A DNA stretch of 5,553 nucleotides from Coriobacteriales bacterium. GTDB lineage: Bacteria; Actinomycetota; Coriobacteriia; Coriobacteriales; UBA8131. The stretch lies in the NCBI GenBank assembly GCA_031274985.1, contig JAISPK010000031.1, positions 1-5,553 of the forward strand. The letters are read 5' to 3'. This document shows, piece by piece, positions 1 to 5,553 of the stretch. Position 1 is the first letter of the stretch, and every line of letters begins with the position of its first letter. The notes beneath the pieces were generated by a model, which was given only the letters and a program-made list of their open reading frames with translations, was not told the DNA's origin and did not search any database. The position numbers and the translations under genes are program-made.

Positions 1-99
1 CAGGGGTAATTTAAGAACCTGGAGCGCGTGCGGGGCTATTTGCGGAGCAAAACAGCCCCGCGGTTTGGCGGAGGCCTCCAGGTTCTTAAATTACCTCTG
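1..99. repeat. Large near-perfect inverted repeat with nested hairpin
   Basis: The arms at 1-24 and 76-99 are reverse complements over 24 bases with one exception, at 4/96, which is a G-U wobble if the + strand is transcribed. Inside are two further stems: 30-37 pairs perfectly with 54-61 (GCGGGGCT/AGCCCCGC), and 39-43 pairs with 47-51 (TTTGC/GCAAA) around a 3-base loop. An asymmetric unpaired stretch (25-29 against 62-75) separates the outer and inner stems, and 70-79 (GGAGGCCTCC) is itself a palindrome. No T-run follows the right arm, so it is not a typical intrinsic terminator. It could be a small non-autonomous transposable element (MITE-like), a structured RNA, or a terminator/processing hairpin of an upstream gene. 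The left arm begins at base 1, so the repeat may extend outside the window and flanking target duplications cannot be checked. Confidence 0.85.
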
Positions 100-172
100 T
101 CTTTAGCGGGGGCTGAACAGGTAAGCGACAGGTCGCAGGAGCTTTTCAACAAATCAGATCAATTTTGTGTTT

Positions 173-197
173 GAAGGGTACCAAAGCGGTACCCTTC
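173..197. promoter_or_regulatory. Perfect palindrome upstream of htpG (possible operator or leader hairpin)
   Basis: GAAGGGTACC at 173-182 and GGTACCCTTC at 188-197 are perfect reverse complements (10 bp arms) around the 5-base spacer AAAGC. It ends 71 bases before the htpG start codon and 6 bases before a possible -10 box at 204-211, so it covers the place where a -35 element would lie. That position fits a repressor or activator site. It is also a stable hairpin in RNA, but it is followed by TGTACG rather than a T-run, which argues against a simple terminator. It matches neither the CIRCE element of HrcA nor the HAIR element of HspR as I know them. The dyad is certain; its function is inferred. 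Confidence 0.55.
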
Positions 198-203
198 TGT
201 ACG

Positions 204-211
204 TAAATAAT
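204..211 (+). promoter_or_regulatory. Possible -10 region of the htpG promoter
   Basis: TAAATAAT at 204-211 is the most TATAAT-like string in the region before htpG; AATAAT at 206-211 differs from consensus at one base. No good -35 hexamer lies 16-18 bases upstream, because that stretch is inside the palindrome at 173-197. If real, transcription would start near 217-219 and give a leader of about 50 bases, and the promoter would depend on an activator or be controlled through the palindrome. This is weak evidence from one short motif. Confidence 0.25.
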
Positions 212-246
212 GCAAGAGCCTCTCAAGGGCAACTATCCCGGTTTCA

Positions 247-256
247 GAAAAGGCGG
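247..256 (+). promoter_or_regulatory. Weak ribosome-binding site of htpG (GAAAAGGCGG)
   Basis: This purine-rich stretch contains AAGG and AGGCGG, and is the only Shine-Dalgarno-like sequence ahead of the ATG at 269. The spacing of 12 bases from its end is longer than usual, so initiation may be modest. It contains GAAAAGG (247-253), the same heptamer I recall as the heat-response element of Bacillus subtilis htpG. The match may be chance. Confidence 0.4.
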
Positions 257-268
257 TGTCTTCTACCT

Positions 269-2173
269 ATGAAAAAGTTCAAGACCGAGAGCAAACGTTT
301 GCTCGACTTGATGATCAACTCTATCTATACCCATAGAGAGATCTTTTTACGCGAGCTCATCTCCAATGCTTCGGATGCGCTCGATAAGATCTACCTTTTG
401 AGTCTCACCAATCGCAGTATCAAGGTGACCCGTGGAGAGCTGGGTATCACCCTGGCTTTTGACGGAGAGGCACGCACTATCACGGTCTCCGACAATGGTA
501 TTGGCATGACCCGCGACGAACTGGACAGGAACCTTGGCACCATTGCGCATTCCGGCAGCCTGGAGTTTGAGCTTAACAGAGACGCAGCCGCCGACGAAGA
601 GGCCATCGGGCTCATCGGGCAGTTTGGCGTGGGCTTTTATTCAGGTTTTATGGTTGCCTCTCAGGTGCGGGTGGTTTCGCGAGCCTCAGGCGAAGAACAG
701 GCTTATGCGTGGGAAAGCAACGGGGTGGACGGCTACACCATTGAAGAAGCCAGCAGGGCTGAGCATGGCACTGACGTTATCCTCACGCTCAAACCCGATA
801 CCGATGAAGATAATTACCGCCACTATCTCTCAGAATATGAGCTGAGGCATCTGGTTAAGAAGTACAGCAATTACGTGCGCTATCCCATAAAGTTGGAGGT
901 GGACAGAGAGCGCGAGCTGCCAAAGCCCGATGACGCAGACGACAGCTATGAGCCCCAGTTTGAGAGCTACCGGGAGCTGGAAACGCTTAACTCCATGACC
1001 CCTATCTGGAAGCGTCGCAAGGCCGATATCAGCGAGGAGGATTACGCCGAGTTTTACAAGAGCGACTTTCACGACTTTGCCGCTCCGGCAGCCACCTTTA
1101 CGATTAAAGCTGAGGGAACGCTCAACTATGACGCACTCCTCTATGTGCCCTCCCATGCTCCCTTTGACCTCTATAGCAAAGACTACGAAAAGGGCCTCGC
1201 TCTCTACAGTTCTAATGTCATGATCATGGAAAAGTGCCCGGATCTGCTTTCGGATCACTTCAACTTTGTGCGTGGAGTGGTGGACAGTGCAGACCTGGAT
1301 CTTAATATCTCCCGTGAAACCCTGCAGAAGAACAATCAGCTGCAGGCCATCGCCAGACGCATAGAAAAGAAGATTACCAGCGAGCTTGCTGCTCTGTTGC
1401 AAAACAACCGAGAGCTCTACGAGAGTGTTTATGAGTGCTTTGGCCGTGGCTTTAAGTATGGCATCTACACCAGCTATGGATCGCTCAAGAGTACGCTGGC
1501 AGACCTGCTGCTCTACTACTCGGCCAGGGAAGAAAAGATGATTACCCTGCGCGAGTATCTTGACGGCGCCCCCGCCGGGCAGGAGGCCATCTACTATGCT
1601 GCCGGCGAGGACGAGGGCTTATTGGCAAAGATCCCTATGGTCAAAAGTGTGCTTAACCGGGGCTACGACGTACTGCTCTGTACCCAGGACGTTGACGATT
1701 TTTGCATGGGCGTCATGCGAGATTACGACGATAAGCCGCTCAAGAACGTCGCCAGTGCCGATTTGGGGCTGGAAAGCGAAGAAGAAAAGAAGGCCACCGA
1801 AGCAAAATCCCGGGAATACGACGATCTCTTCTCTGCAATGCAGGCGATACTTGAGGGCAAGGTGACCAAGGTTACGCTCTCTACCCGTCTGGCAGATATG
1901 CCTGCGGGCATCAGCGCAGAGGGGCCGGTGTCCCTGGAGATGGAACGCGTGCTGGCAGGTATGCCTGACGGCGGCAAGATCAAGTCGGAGCGGGTACTTG
2001 AGCTCAATGCAGAGCATCCCGTTTTTGCCAGACTGGTACAGGCGCAAGAAAACGATGCCGAGCGCCTGGCTCTGCTCACCGGCGTGCTCTACAGCCAGGC
2101 ACTGATGGTTGAGGGGCTGCCTGTGGGTGACCCGGTGGAATTTGCTCAAGCCATAAGCCAACTGCTCGCGTAA
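269..2173 (+). CDS. htpG: Molecular chaperone HtpG (bacterial Hsp90)
   Basis: This is a cytosolic ATP-dependent Hsp90 homodimer that remodels and helps fold client proteins, often with DnaK. The product is 634 residues, close to the 620-630 usual for the family. The N-terminal GHKL ATPase domain carries ELISNASDALDK at 29-40 (catalytic Glu29, Asn33), DNGIGM at 75-80, NLGTIAHSGS at 88-97 and the glycine-rich lid GQFGVGF at 117-123. The middle domain has the LYSSNVMIMEKCPDLL segment and NISRETLQ, with catalytic Arg349. The C-terminal dimerisation domain contains ELNAEHPVFARL. The ATG at 269 is chosen because MKKFKTESKRLLDLMINSIY matches the normal HtpG N-terminus; an in-frame GTG at 167 would add 34 unrelated residues translated through the palindrome. 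No clear terminator lies in the 153 bp before tatA. A dyad and a possible promoter precede the gene. The protein shows no sign of damage. Confidence 0.97.
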   Translation: MKKFKTESKRLLDLMINSIYTHREIFLRELISNASDALDKIYLLSLTNRSIKVTRGELGITLAFDGEARTITVSDNGIGMTRDELDRNLGTIAHSGSLEFELNRDAAADEEAIGLIGQFGVGFYSGFMVASQVRVVSRASGEEQAYAWESNGVDGYTIEEASRAEHGTDVILTLKPDTDEDNYRHYLSEYELRHLVKKYSNYVRYPIKLEVDRERELPKPDDADDSYEPQFESYRELETLNSMTPIWKRRKADISEEDYAEFYKSDFHDFAAPAATFTIKAEGTLNYDALLYVPSHAPFDLYSKDYEKGLALYSSNVMIMEKCPDLLSDHFNFVRGVVDSADLDLNISRETLQKNNQLQAIARRIEKKITSELAALLQNNRELYESVYECFGRGFKYGIYTSYGSLKSTLADLLLYYSAREEKMITLREYLDGAPAGQEAIYYAAGEDEGLLAKIPMVKSVLNRGYDVLLCTQDVDDFCMGVMRDYDDKPLKNVASADLGLESEEEKKATEAKSREYDDLFSAMQAILEGKVTKVTLSTRLADMPAGISAEGPVSLEMERVLAGMPDGGKIKSERVLELNAEHPVFARLVQAQENDAERLALLTGVLYSQALMVEGLPVGDPVEFAQAISQLLA

Positions 2174-2314
2174 CAGAAACGGGGTTATCAGCCCTGTCCC
2201 TGTCCCGTGACCATCGGGCTTGCGATACAGGTCAGTTGCGTTTTAGACAAGACAATATCAACGAAGAGTGGTAACCTATCTGCTTGCAAAACACCAACCG
2301 CTGAAAAGCAGCCC

Positions 2315-2321
2315 GAGGAGG
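2315..2321 (+). promoter_or_regulatory. Strong ribosome-binding site of tatA (GAGGAGG)
   Basis: GAGGAGG is complementary to the 3' end of 16S rRNA and sits 5 bases before the ATG at 2327. It fixes the tatA start and rules out the longer in-frame reading that begins at 2207. Confidence 0.85.
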
Positions 2322-2326
2322 CATAC

Positions 2327-2680
2327 ATGAGAATTTTTGGTATGGGAATGCCGGAGATGATTATCATCTTATTGGTGATACTGGTTATTTTTGGTCCCAA
2401 GAATCTACCAAAGCTGGGTTCTGCACTCGGGAAAGCCGTCAAAGGCGTTCGCGAGGGCGTTGACAGCGTTAATTCTGAGCTGGAAGCCGCCAAGGGGTCT
2501 GCTGAAAAGGCCGCCAAGGGTAGCAAGGAAGAAGATCCCATTACGGCAACGGCAGTTGTTGAAGAAGTCCCAGCGCAAGAAGCAGCGCAAACGGCCGCAG
2601 CCGGTTTTTGCTCTCAGTGTGGAACCGCCCTTGAGGCAGACGCAAAGTTCTGCAAGAGTTGTGGTGCTGCCAGCAGCTGA
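2327..2680 (+). CDS. tatA: Sec-independent translocase subunit TatA with C-terminal zinc ribbon
   Basis: TatA oligomers form the membrane passage through which the twin-arginine (Tat) system exports folded proteins, working with TatC. The 117-residue product has the family layout: a short N-terminus with MGMPE (6-10), one hydrophobic segment at about 11-22, the FGPKNLPKLG hinge at 22-31, then an amphipathic helix (about 31-45) and a charged, Ala/Lys/Glu-rich tail. The oddity is the end: residues 94-113 form a zinc-ribbon half with Cys95, Cys98, Cys109 and Cys112 (C-x2-C, 10 residues, C-x2-C), after an Ala/Glu/Gln linker. Ordinary TatA proteins end without such a domain. In the usual TatA topology it would be cytoplasmic and could bind Zn and mediate an interaction; this is inferred. 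No tatC is nearby. The gene has a strong ribosome-binding site and its own terminator. TatA rather than TatB is favoured by the FGPK-LP-LG motif. Confidence 0.88.
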   Translation: MRIFGMGMPEMIIILLVILVIFGPKNLPKLGSALGKAVKGVREGVDSVNSELEAAKGSAEKAAKGSKEEDPITATAVVEEVPAQEAAQTAAAGFCSQCGTALEADAKFCKSCGAASS

Positions 2681-2698
2681 GAATTCTTAGGTGCTTTT

Positions 2699-2740
2699 AA
2701 CGGCATACGTGGTAACAACTGCCCGTATGCCGTTTGTATT
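2699..2740 (+). terminator. Rho-independent terminator after tatA
   Basis: AACGGCATACG (2699-2709) pairs perfectly over 11 bp with CGTATGCCGTT (2724-2734). Two further G-C pairs are possible inside the 14-base loop (2711-2712 with 2722-2723). A T-rich tail, TTTGTATT (2733-2740), follows. It starts 18 bases after the tatA stop and separates tatA from the greA-lysS-clpC group. The tail is not a pure T-run and the loop is large, so termination may be incomplete. Confidence 0.75.
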
Positions 2741-2795
2741 ACCGTGGAGGGCCCCCGGGCTCGCCGTAATTGTTCATAGTAATGGCGACAAAGAC

Positions 2796-2802
2796 AGGTG
2801 GA
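2796..2802 (+). promoter_or_regulatory. Ribosome-binding site deciding the greA start (AGGTGGA)
   Basis: AGGTGGA lies 6 bases before the ATG at 2809. The in-frame alternatives, TTG at 2770 and ATG at 2782, have no such site at a useful distance; the GGAGG at 2746-2750 is 31 bases before the ATG at 2782. This supports 2809 as the real start. Confidence 0.75.
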
Positions 2803-2808
2803 AGCATT

Positions 2809-3282
2809 ATGCTCAGAGAGATCATTCTCACCGAAGAGGGTCAGGAAGAACTGAGAATCGAGCTTGAGAGGCTTGAAACAGTAAAGCGTGCCGAAGTGGG
2901 GGAGCGCATTAAAAATGCTCGCGAGTTTGGAGACATCTCCGAGAATTCTGAATATGACGACGCCAAAAACGAGCAGGCATGGCTGGAGAGCCGCATTGCC
3001 GAAATCAATCACATTCTTGCCAATGCTACGGTTGTTGAGGCGCCCAAGCGCTCCAATAAAGTGGCTATTGGCAATAAGGTCACGGTGCAAACGGAGGGTG
3101 GCGCCGAGCGGCAGTTTACTATCGTAGGCATTGCCGAGGCCGACGCAGCCCGGGGCAAGATATCCAATGTGTCGCCCATGGGAGCGGCTTTGCTCGGAGC
3201 CCACAAGGGAGACGTGGTTGTTGCTGAAGGCCCGACGGGCAAAGAGATCAAGATGACTATCCTTAAGATTGGAAAAAAGTAG
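2809..3282 (+). CDS. greA: Transcription elongation factor GreA
   Basis: GreA enters the secondary channel of backtracked RNA polymerase and stimulates cleavage of the displaced RNA 3' end, so elongation can resume. The 157-residue product is almost exactly the family length (158 in E. coli). The N-terminal coiled-coil hairpin (about 1-75) has the family start LTEEGQEEL and the tip motif GDISENSEYDDAK at 41-53; Asp42 and Glu45 match the acidic pair that positions the catalytic Mg ion. The C-terminal FKBP-like domain ends in the typical ISNVSPMGAALLGAHKGD and EIKMTILKI. Its start follows from the ribosome-binding site and from alignment to the usual GreA N-terminus. It follows the tatA terminator by about 70 bases, so a promoter should lie there; CATAGT at 2775-2780 could be a -10 box but has no good -35. 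lysS begins 13 bases after its stop, so the two are probably co-transcribed. Confidence 0.96.
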   Translation: MLREIILTEEGQEELRIELERLETVKRAEVGERIKNAREFGDISENSEYDDAKNEQAWLESRIAEINHILANATVVEAPKRSNKVAIGNKVTVQTEGGAERQFTIVGIAEADAARGKISNVSPMGAALLGAHKGDVVVAEGPTGKEIKMTILKIGKK

Positions 3283-3295
3283 ACAGGCAGCTTTG

Positions 3296-4783
3296 ATGAG
3301 TGACGTAGTTGACGATCCTATTGAGGTGAGAAAGGCAAAGCGTCAGGCCGCCCTCGATGCCGGCGCCAATCCCTACGCCTTTAGCTATGAGGTAAGCGCC
3401 AAAACCGCTGAGTTGGAGGAGCGCTACGCAACGCTGCCCGATGGTGAGACCACCGAGGACACCGAAACAGTAGCCGGCCGTATCATGGCCATTCGCAACC
3501 AGGGCAAGGCTGCTTTTATAGTGCTCCGTGATGGCACGGGGGATATCCAACTGTTCTGCCGGGTCAACACCCTGGGCGAAGAAGCCTATGCGCAGCTGGG
3601 AGACCTGGATATTGGAGACTTTGTGGGAGCAGAGGGTCTGGTGATACGCACCCGACGCGGGCAGCTGTCGATCCAAGCCCACAGCGTACAACTCCTTACC
3701 AAGAGTCTCAGGCCTTTGCCCGAGAAGTTCCACGGTCTTTCGGACAAGGAGACCCGCTATCGCCAGCGTTACGTTGACCTGGTGATGAACCCGGAGGTCA
3801 AAGAGGTTTTTGCCAATCGCTTTAAGATCATCGATGCCATGCGCAGCGAGGCAAAAGCGCGGGGCTTTGTTGAGGTGGAAACCCCTATGCTCCATCCCAT
3901 TCCCGGCGGTGCGGCTGCTAAGCCTTTTGCCACGCACTATAACGCTCTCAGCAGGGACTTTTATATGCGGGTGGCGCCGGAGTTACACCTTAAGCGCCTG
4001 TTGGTAGGCGGTTTTGAGAGAGTCTTCGAGATCAATCGCTGTTTTAGGAATGAGGGCATGGACCATTCGCATAATCCGGAATTCACCATGCTGGAAGCGT
4101 ACCAGGCCTATACCGACGTAGAGGGCATTGCAGAGTTTACGCGTGAAGTGATTCAGGCTGCCTGCCTTGCTGCAAACGGTACCCTGTGTTTTGAGTACCA
4201 GGGCCACCAGATTGATCTGGGCGGTGTCTGGCCGGTGCGGAGCATGCTTGAGTTGGTGAGCAACCATCTTGGCCAGGAGATATCCTTTGACTGCGATATA
4301 GAATTGCTAAAAACGTTAGCAAATAGTAATCACCTTGCCATCCAGCCGCAATGGGGCAAGGGTAAACTGATTGGTGAGTTGTTTGATGCACTGGTCGAGC
4401 CAACGCTTATCCAGCCGGTTTTTGTTTCTGACTATCCCCTGGAAACGAGCCCTCTGGCCAAGAAGAAGGCAGACGATGCCAACCTCACCTGCCGCTATGA
4501 GTTATTCATCTGCGGTCGCGAGTACGCCAATCTGTTCAGCGAGCTCAACGATCCGGTTGATCAACGAGAGCGGTTTGAGGCTCAAGTTGCCGCAAAAGCT
4601 GCGGGCGACGAAGAGGCGATGGGGTATGATGAGGATTATATCCGTGCGCTGGAGTATGGAATGCCTCCTGCCGGTGGTGTCGGCATTGGAATTGACAGAC
4701 TGGTGATGCTACTCACCAACGTGGAATCCATACGTGACGTTTTGCTGTTTCCACAGATGCGCGAGGAGAGCTTTTCTTCGTAG
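3296..4783 (+). CDS. lysS: Lysyl-tRNA synthetase, class II
   Basis: This enzyme attaches lysine to tRNA(Lys) using ATP, as a cytosolic homodimer. The 495-residue product is close to the usual 490-505. After an N-terminal helix comes the anticodon-binding OB fold (about 58-140, TVAGRIMAIRNQGKAAF onward). The class II catalytic core follows: motif 1 (about 175-200, ending in VEVETPML), motif 2 with FRNEG at 250-254 (Arg251, Glu253) and HSHNPEFTMLEAY, and motif 3 with GIGIDRL (Arg468). The C-terminus ESIRDVLLFP is typical of LysS. The ATG at 3296 is chosen over an in-frame TTG at 3269 that would overlap the end of greA. The ribosome-binding site is weak (ACAGG at 3284-3288), which is common when a gene closely follows another and can use translational coupling. 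No terminator separates it from clpC 31 bases downstream. Confidence 0.97.
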   Translation: MSDVVDDPIEVRKAKRQAALDAGANPYAFSYEVSAKTAELEERYATLPDGETTEDTETVAGRIMAIRNQGKAAFIVLRDGTGDIQLFCRVNTLGEEAYAQLGDLDIGDFVGAEGLVIRTRRGQLSIQAHSVQLLTKSLRPLPEKFHGLSDKETRYRQRYVDLVMNPEVKEVFANRFKIIDAMRSEAKARGFVEVETPMLHPIPGGAAAKPFATHYNALSRDFYMRVAPELHLKRLLVGGFERVFEINRCFRNEGMDHSHNPEFTMLEAYQAYTDVEGIAEFTREVIQAACLAANGTLCFEYQGHQIDLGGVWPVRSMLELVSNHLGQEISFDCDIELLKTLANSNHLAIQPQWGKGKLIGELFDALVEPTLIQPVFVSDYPLETSPLAKKKADDANLTCRYELFICGREYANLFSELNDPVDQRERFEAQVAAKAAGDEEAMGYDEDYIRALEYGMPPAGGVGIGIDRLVMLLTNVESIRDVLLFPQMREESFSS

Positions 4784-4800
4784 TTGCGTTGTATTAGGGT

Positions 4801-4807
4801 GGAAGGA
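4801..4807 (+). promoter_or_regulatory. Ribosome-binding site of clpC (GGAAGGA)
   Basis: GGAAGGA lies 7 bases before the ATG at 4815, inside the 31-base gap after lysS. It supports the clpC start, which also matches the usual ClpC N-terminus. Confidence 0.75.
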
Positions 4808-4814
4808 ATAGAGT

Positions 4815-5553
4815 ATGTCTTTTGACAGATTTACCGATAAAGCTCGCGCGGTTTTAGCGGCAGCTCAGGAGGAGGCCCGACAATTGGGCCAGTCCAACGT
4901 GGGCACCGAGCATCTGCTTTTGGGCCTGCTGCGCGAGAAAGAGGGTATCGCAGCCCAGGCTCTCGAAAAACTGAGTGTTAAGTACGATGAAGTGCTGGTG
5001 CAGGTTAAGTCCATCGTCAATGTGGGCGAAGAGCCACCGGTGGGCCATCTCTCCTTTACTCCGCGGGTAAAACGAGTGCTGGAGTATGCCCTGCGCGAGA
5101 CCATGCAGCTCGGTCAGAGCTACATCTCCACCGAGCATCTCCTGCTCGGCATTGTCCGTGAAGGCAACGGACAGGCTATTCAGGCGCTCTCACAGATGGG
5201 CATCGATGGCGAGATGATCAAAAAGGCCATCATTGAGCAGCTGCAGAAGAATTCTGCCTTTGCCGGGCATCCGGATATCGCCGATGCCGAGATCGACCCC
5301 GGCGATGGTGCCGGAATACTCAGGGAGTTTGGCACCAACCTCACCCAGGAAGCCATCGAAGGCAAACTTGACCCCGTGGTGGGACGCGAGCTTGAGATTG
5401 AGCGCGTCATGCAGATACTCTCCCGGCGCACCAAGAACAACCCGCTGCTTCTGGGCGATCCGGGCGTGGGCAAGACCGCCATCACCGAGGGTCTGGCGCA
5501 GCTCATCGCCTCTGAGCAGGTGCCGGACATCCTCCGTGGCAAGCAGATTGTGA
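4815..5553 (+). CDS. clpC: ATP-dependent Clp protease ATP-binding subunit ClpC (5' part, cut by window edge)
   Basis: ClpC is a hexameric AAA+ unfoldase that recognises proteins, often through adaptors, and feeds them to ClpP for degradation. The visible 246 codons stay open to the right edge; a full ClpC is about 810-860 residues. The start [21 protein letters not shown] is the classic ClpC N-terminus. Two Clp-N repeats are visible, [10 protein letters not shown] (30-39) and [10 protein letters not shown] (105-114), each followed by a helix with AxQAL. A linker leads to the first AAA+ module: [18 protein letters not shown] (185-202), [18 protein letters not shown] with Walker A GDPGVGKT at 214-221, then the start of the Walker A helix (ITEGLAQLI). 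Asp215 stands where many ClpC proteins have Glu, a conservative change. The C-terminal ATPase and the middle domain are outside the window. ClpC rather than ClpB is supported by its N-terminus and by lysS-clpC adjacency. No CtsR-type operator repeat is obvious in the short gap, so expression from the greA-lysS transcript is likely. Confidence 0.95.
   Translation, partial: MSFDRFTDKARAVLAAAQEEARQLGQSNVGTEHLLLGLLREKEGIAAQALEKLSVKYDEVLVQVKSIVNVGEEPPVGHLSFTPRVKRVLEYALRETMQLGQSYISTEHLLLGIVREGNGQAIQALSQMGIDGEMIKKAIIEQLQKNSAFAGHPDIADAEIDPGDGAGILREFGTNLTQEAIEGKLDPVVGRELEIERVMQILSRRTKNNPLLLGDPGVGKTAITEGLAQLIASEQVPDILRGKQIV

Noticed and set aside
167..268. Longer htpG reading from a GTG at 167 (34 extra residues)
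   Set aside because: The extra residues run through the palindrome and do not resemble any HtpG N-terminus; the ATG at 269 gives the family's normal start.
830..1402. Long minus-strand open frames opposite htpG (830-1402, 1619-2161) and opposite lysS (3263-3937)
   Set aside because: They lie opposite well-identified genes, have no recognisable motifs, and are expected from the codon use of the + strand genes.
2189..2230. Possible terminator hairpin after htpG (GCCC/GGGC, CCTGT/ACAGG)
   Set aside because: Only short, mutually exclusive stems of 4-5 bp and no T-run follow, so it cannot be supported as a terminator.
2253..2277. Possible tatA promoter (-35 near AAGACA, -10 near TAACCT at 2272-2277)
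   Set aside because: The -10 matches only half of the consensus and the -35 is partial; not better than chance in this intergenic region.
2207..2326. Longer tatA reading from 2207
   Set aside because: The GAGGAGG site 5 bases before the ATG at 2327 and the normal TatA N-terminus fix the start; the extension is unlike TatA.
2770..2808. Earlier greA starts (TTG 2770, ATG 2782)
   Set aside because: Neither has a ribosome-binding site at a useful distance, and GreA proteins begin close to the LTxEG motif, as from 2809.
2614..3204. Minus-strand open frame of 196 codons across the tatA end, the terminator and greA
   Set aside because: It crosses the tatA terminator hairpin and two confident + strand genes, and shows no protein-like features.
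3269..3295. Earlier lysS start (TTG 3269) overlapping greA
   Set aside because: It adds nine residues inside the greA end with no ribosome-binding site; the ATG at 3296 is the ordinary choice.
4304..4322. 7-bp hairpin (TTGCTAA/TTAGCAA) inside lysS
   Set aside because: Short, in the middle of a conserved coding region and without a T-run; no more than chance.
5180..5553. Alternative open frames on both strands inside the clpC part (5180-5542 minus, 5233-5553 plus)
   Set aside because: The clpC frame from 4815 is continuous and carries Clp-N repeats and Walker A, so these are shadow frames.

Overview
This window holds the end of an intergenic region followed by five protein genes, all on the + strand: htpG (Hsp90 chaperone), a TatA-type translocase subunit with an unusual C-terminal zinc ribbon, greA (transcript cleavage factor), lysS (class II lysyl-tRNA synthetase) and the first 246 codons of clpC (Clp/Hsp100 ATPase), which runs off the right edge. 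No transposase, phage, CRISPR, rRNA or tRNA gene was found.

Organism: the coding sequence looks moderately GC-rich. The order greA-lysS-clpC suggests an actinobacterium. lysS lies close to clpC in actinobacteria such as Mycobacterium, and I recall greA-lysS-clpC from Coriobacteriia. The HtpG and GreA sequences resemble both low-GC Gram-positive and coriobacterial forms. No ctsR-mcsA-mcsB cluster precedes clpC, unlike in most Firmicutes. My best guess is a coriobacterium (Eggerthella/Collinsella relatives). This is inference from gene order and protein style, not from a search.

Layout: 1-268 is non-coding and rich in dyads. It has a near-perfect 24-bp inverted repeat enclosing a nested hairpin (1-99), a small dyad with a short direct repeat (117-136), and a perfect 10-bp-arm palindrome (173-197) just ahead of a possible -10 box and htpG. 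htpG spans 269-2173. A 153-bp gap without a clear terminator leads to tatA (2327-2680), which ends in a convincing hairpin terminator (2699-2740). greA (2809-3282), lysS (3296-4783) and clpC (4815 onward) follow with gaps of only 13 and 31 bp and no terminator between them, so they are probably one transcription unit.

Together this is a housekeeping and proteostasis neighbourhood: protein folding (HtpG), export of folded proteins (TatA), rescue of stalled RNA polymerase (GreA), tRNA charging (LysS) and regulated unfolding/proteolysis (ClpC). I see no new multi-gene system. The items most worth a second look are the TatA-zinc ribbon fusion and the large inverted repeat at the left edge.
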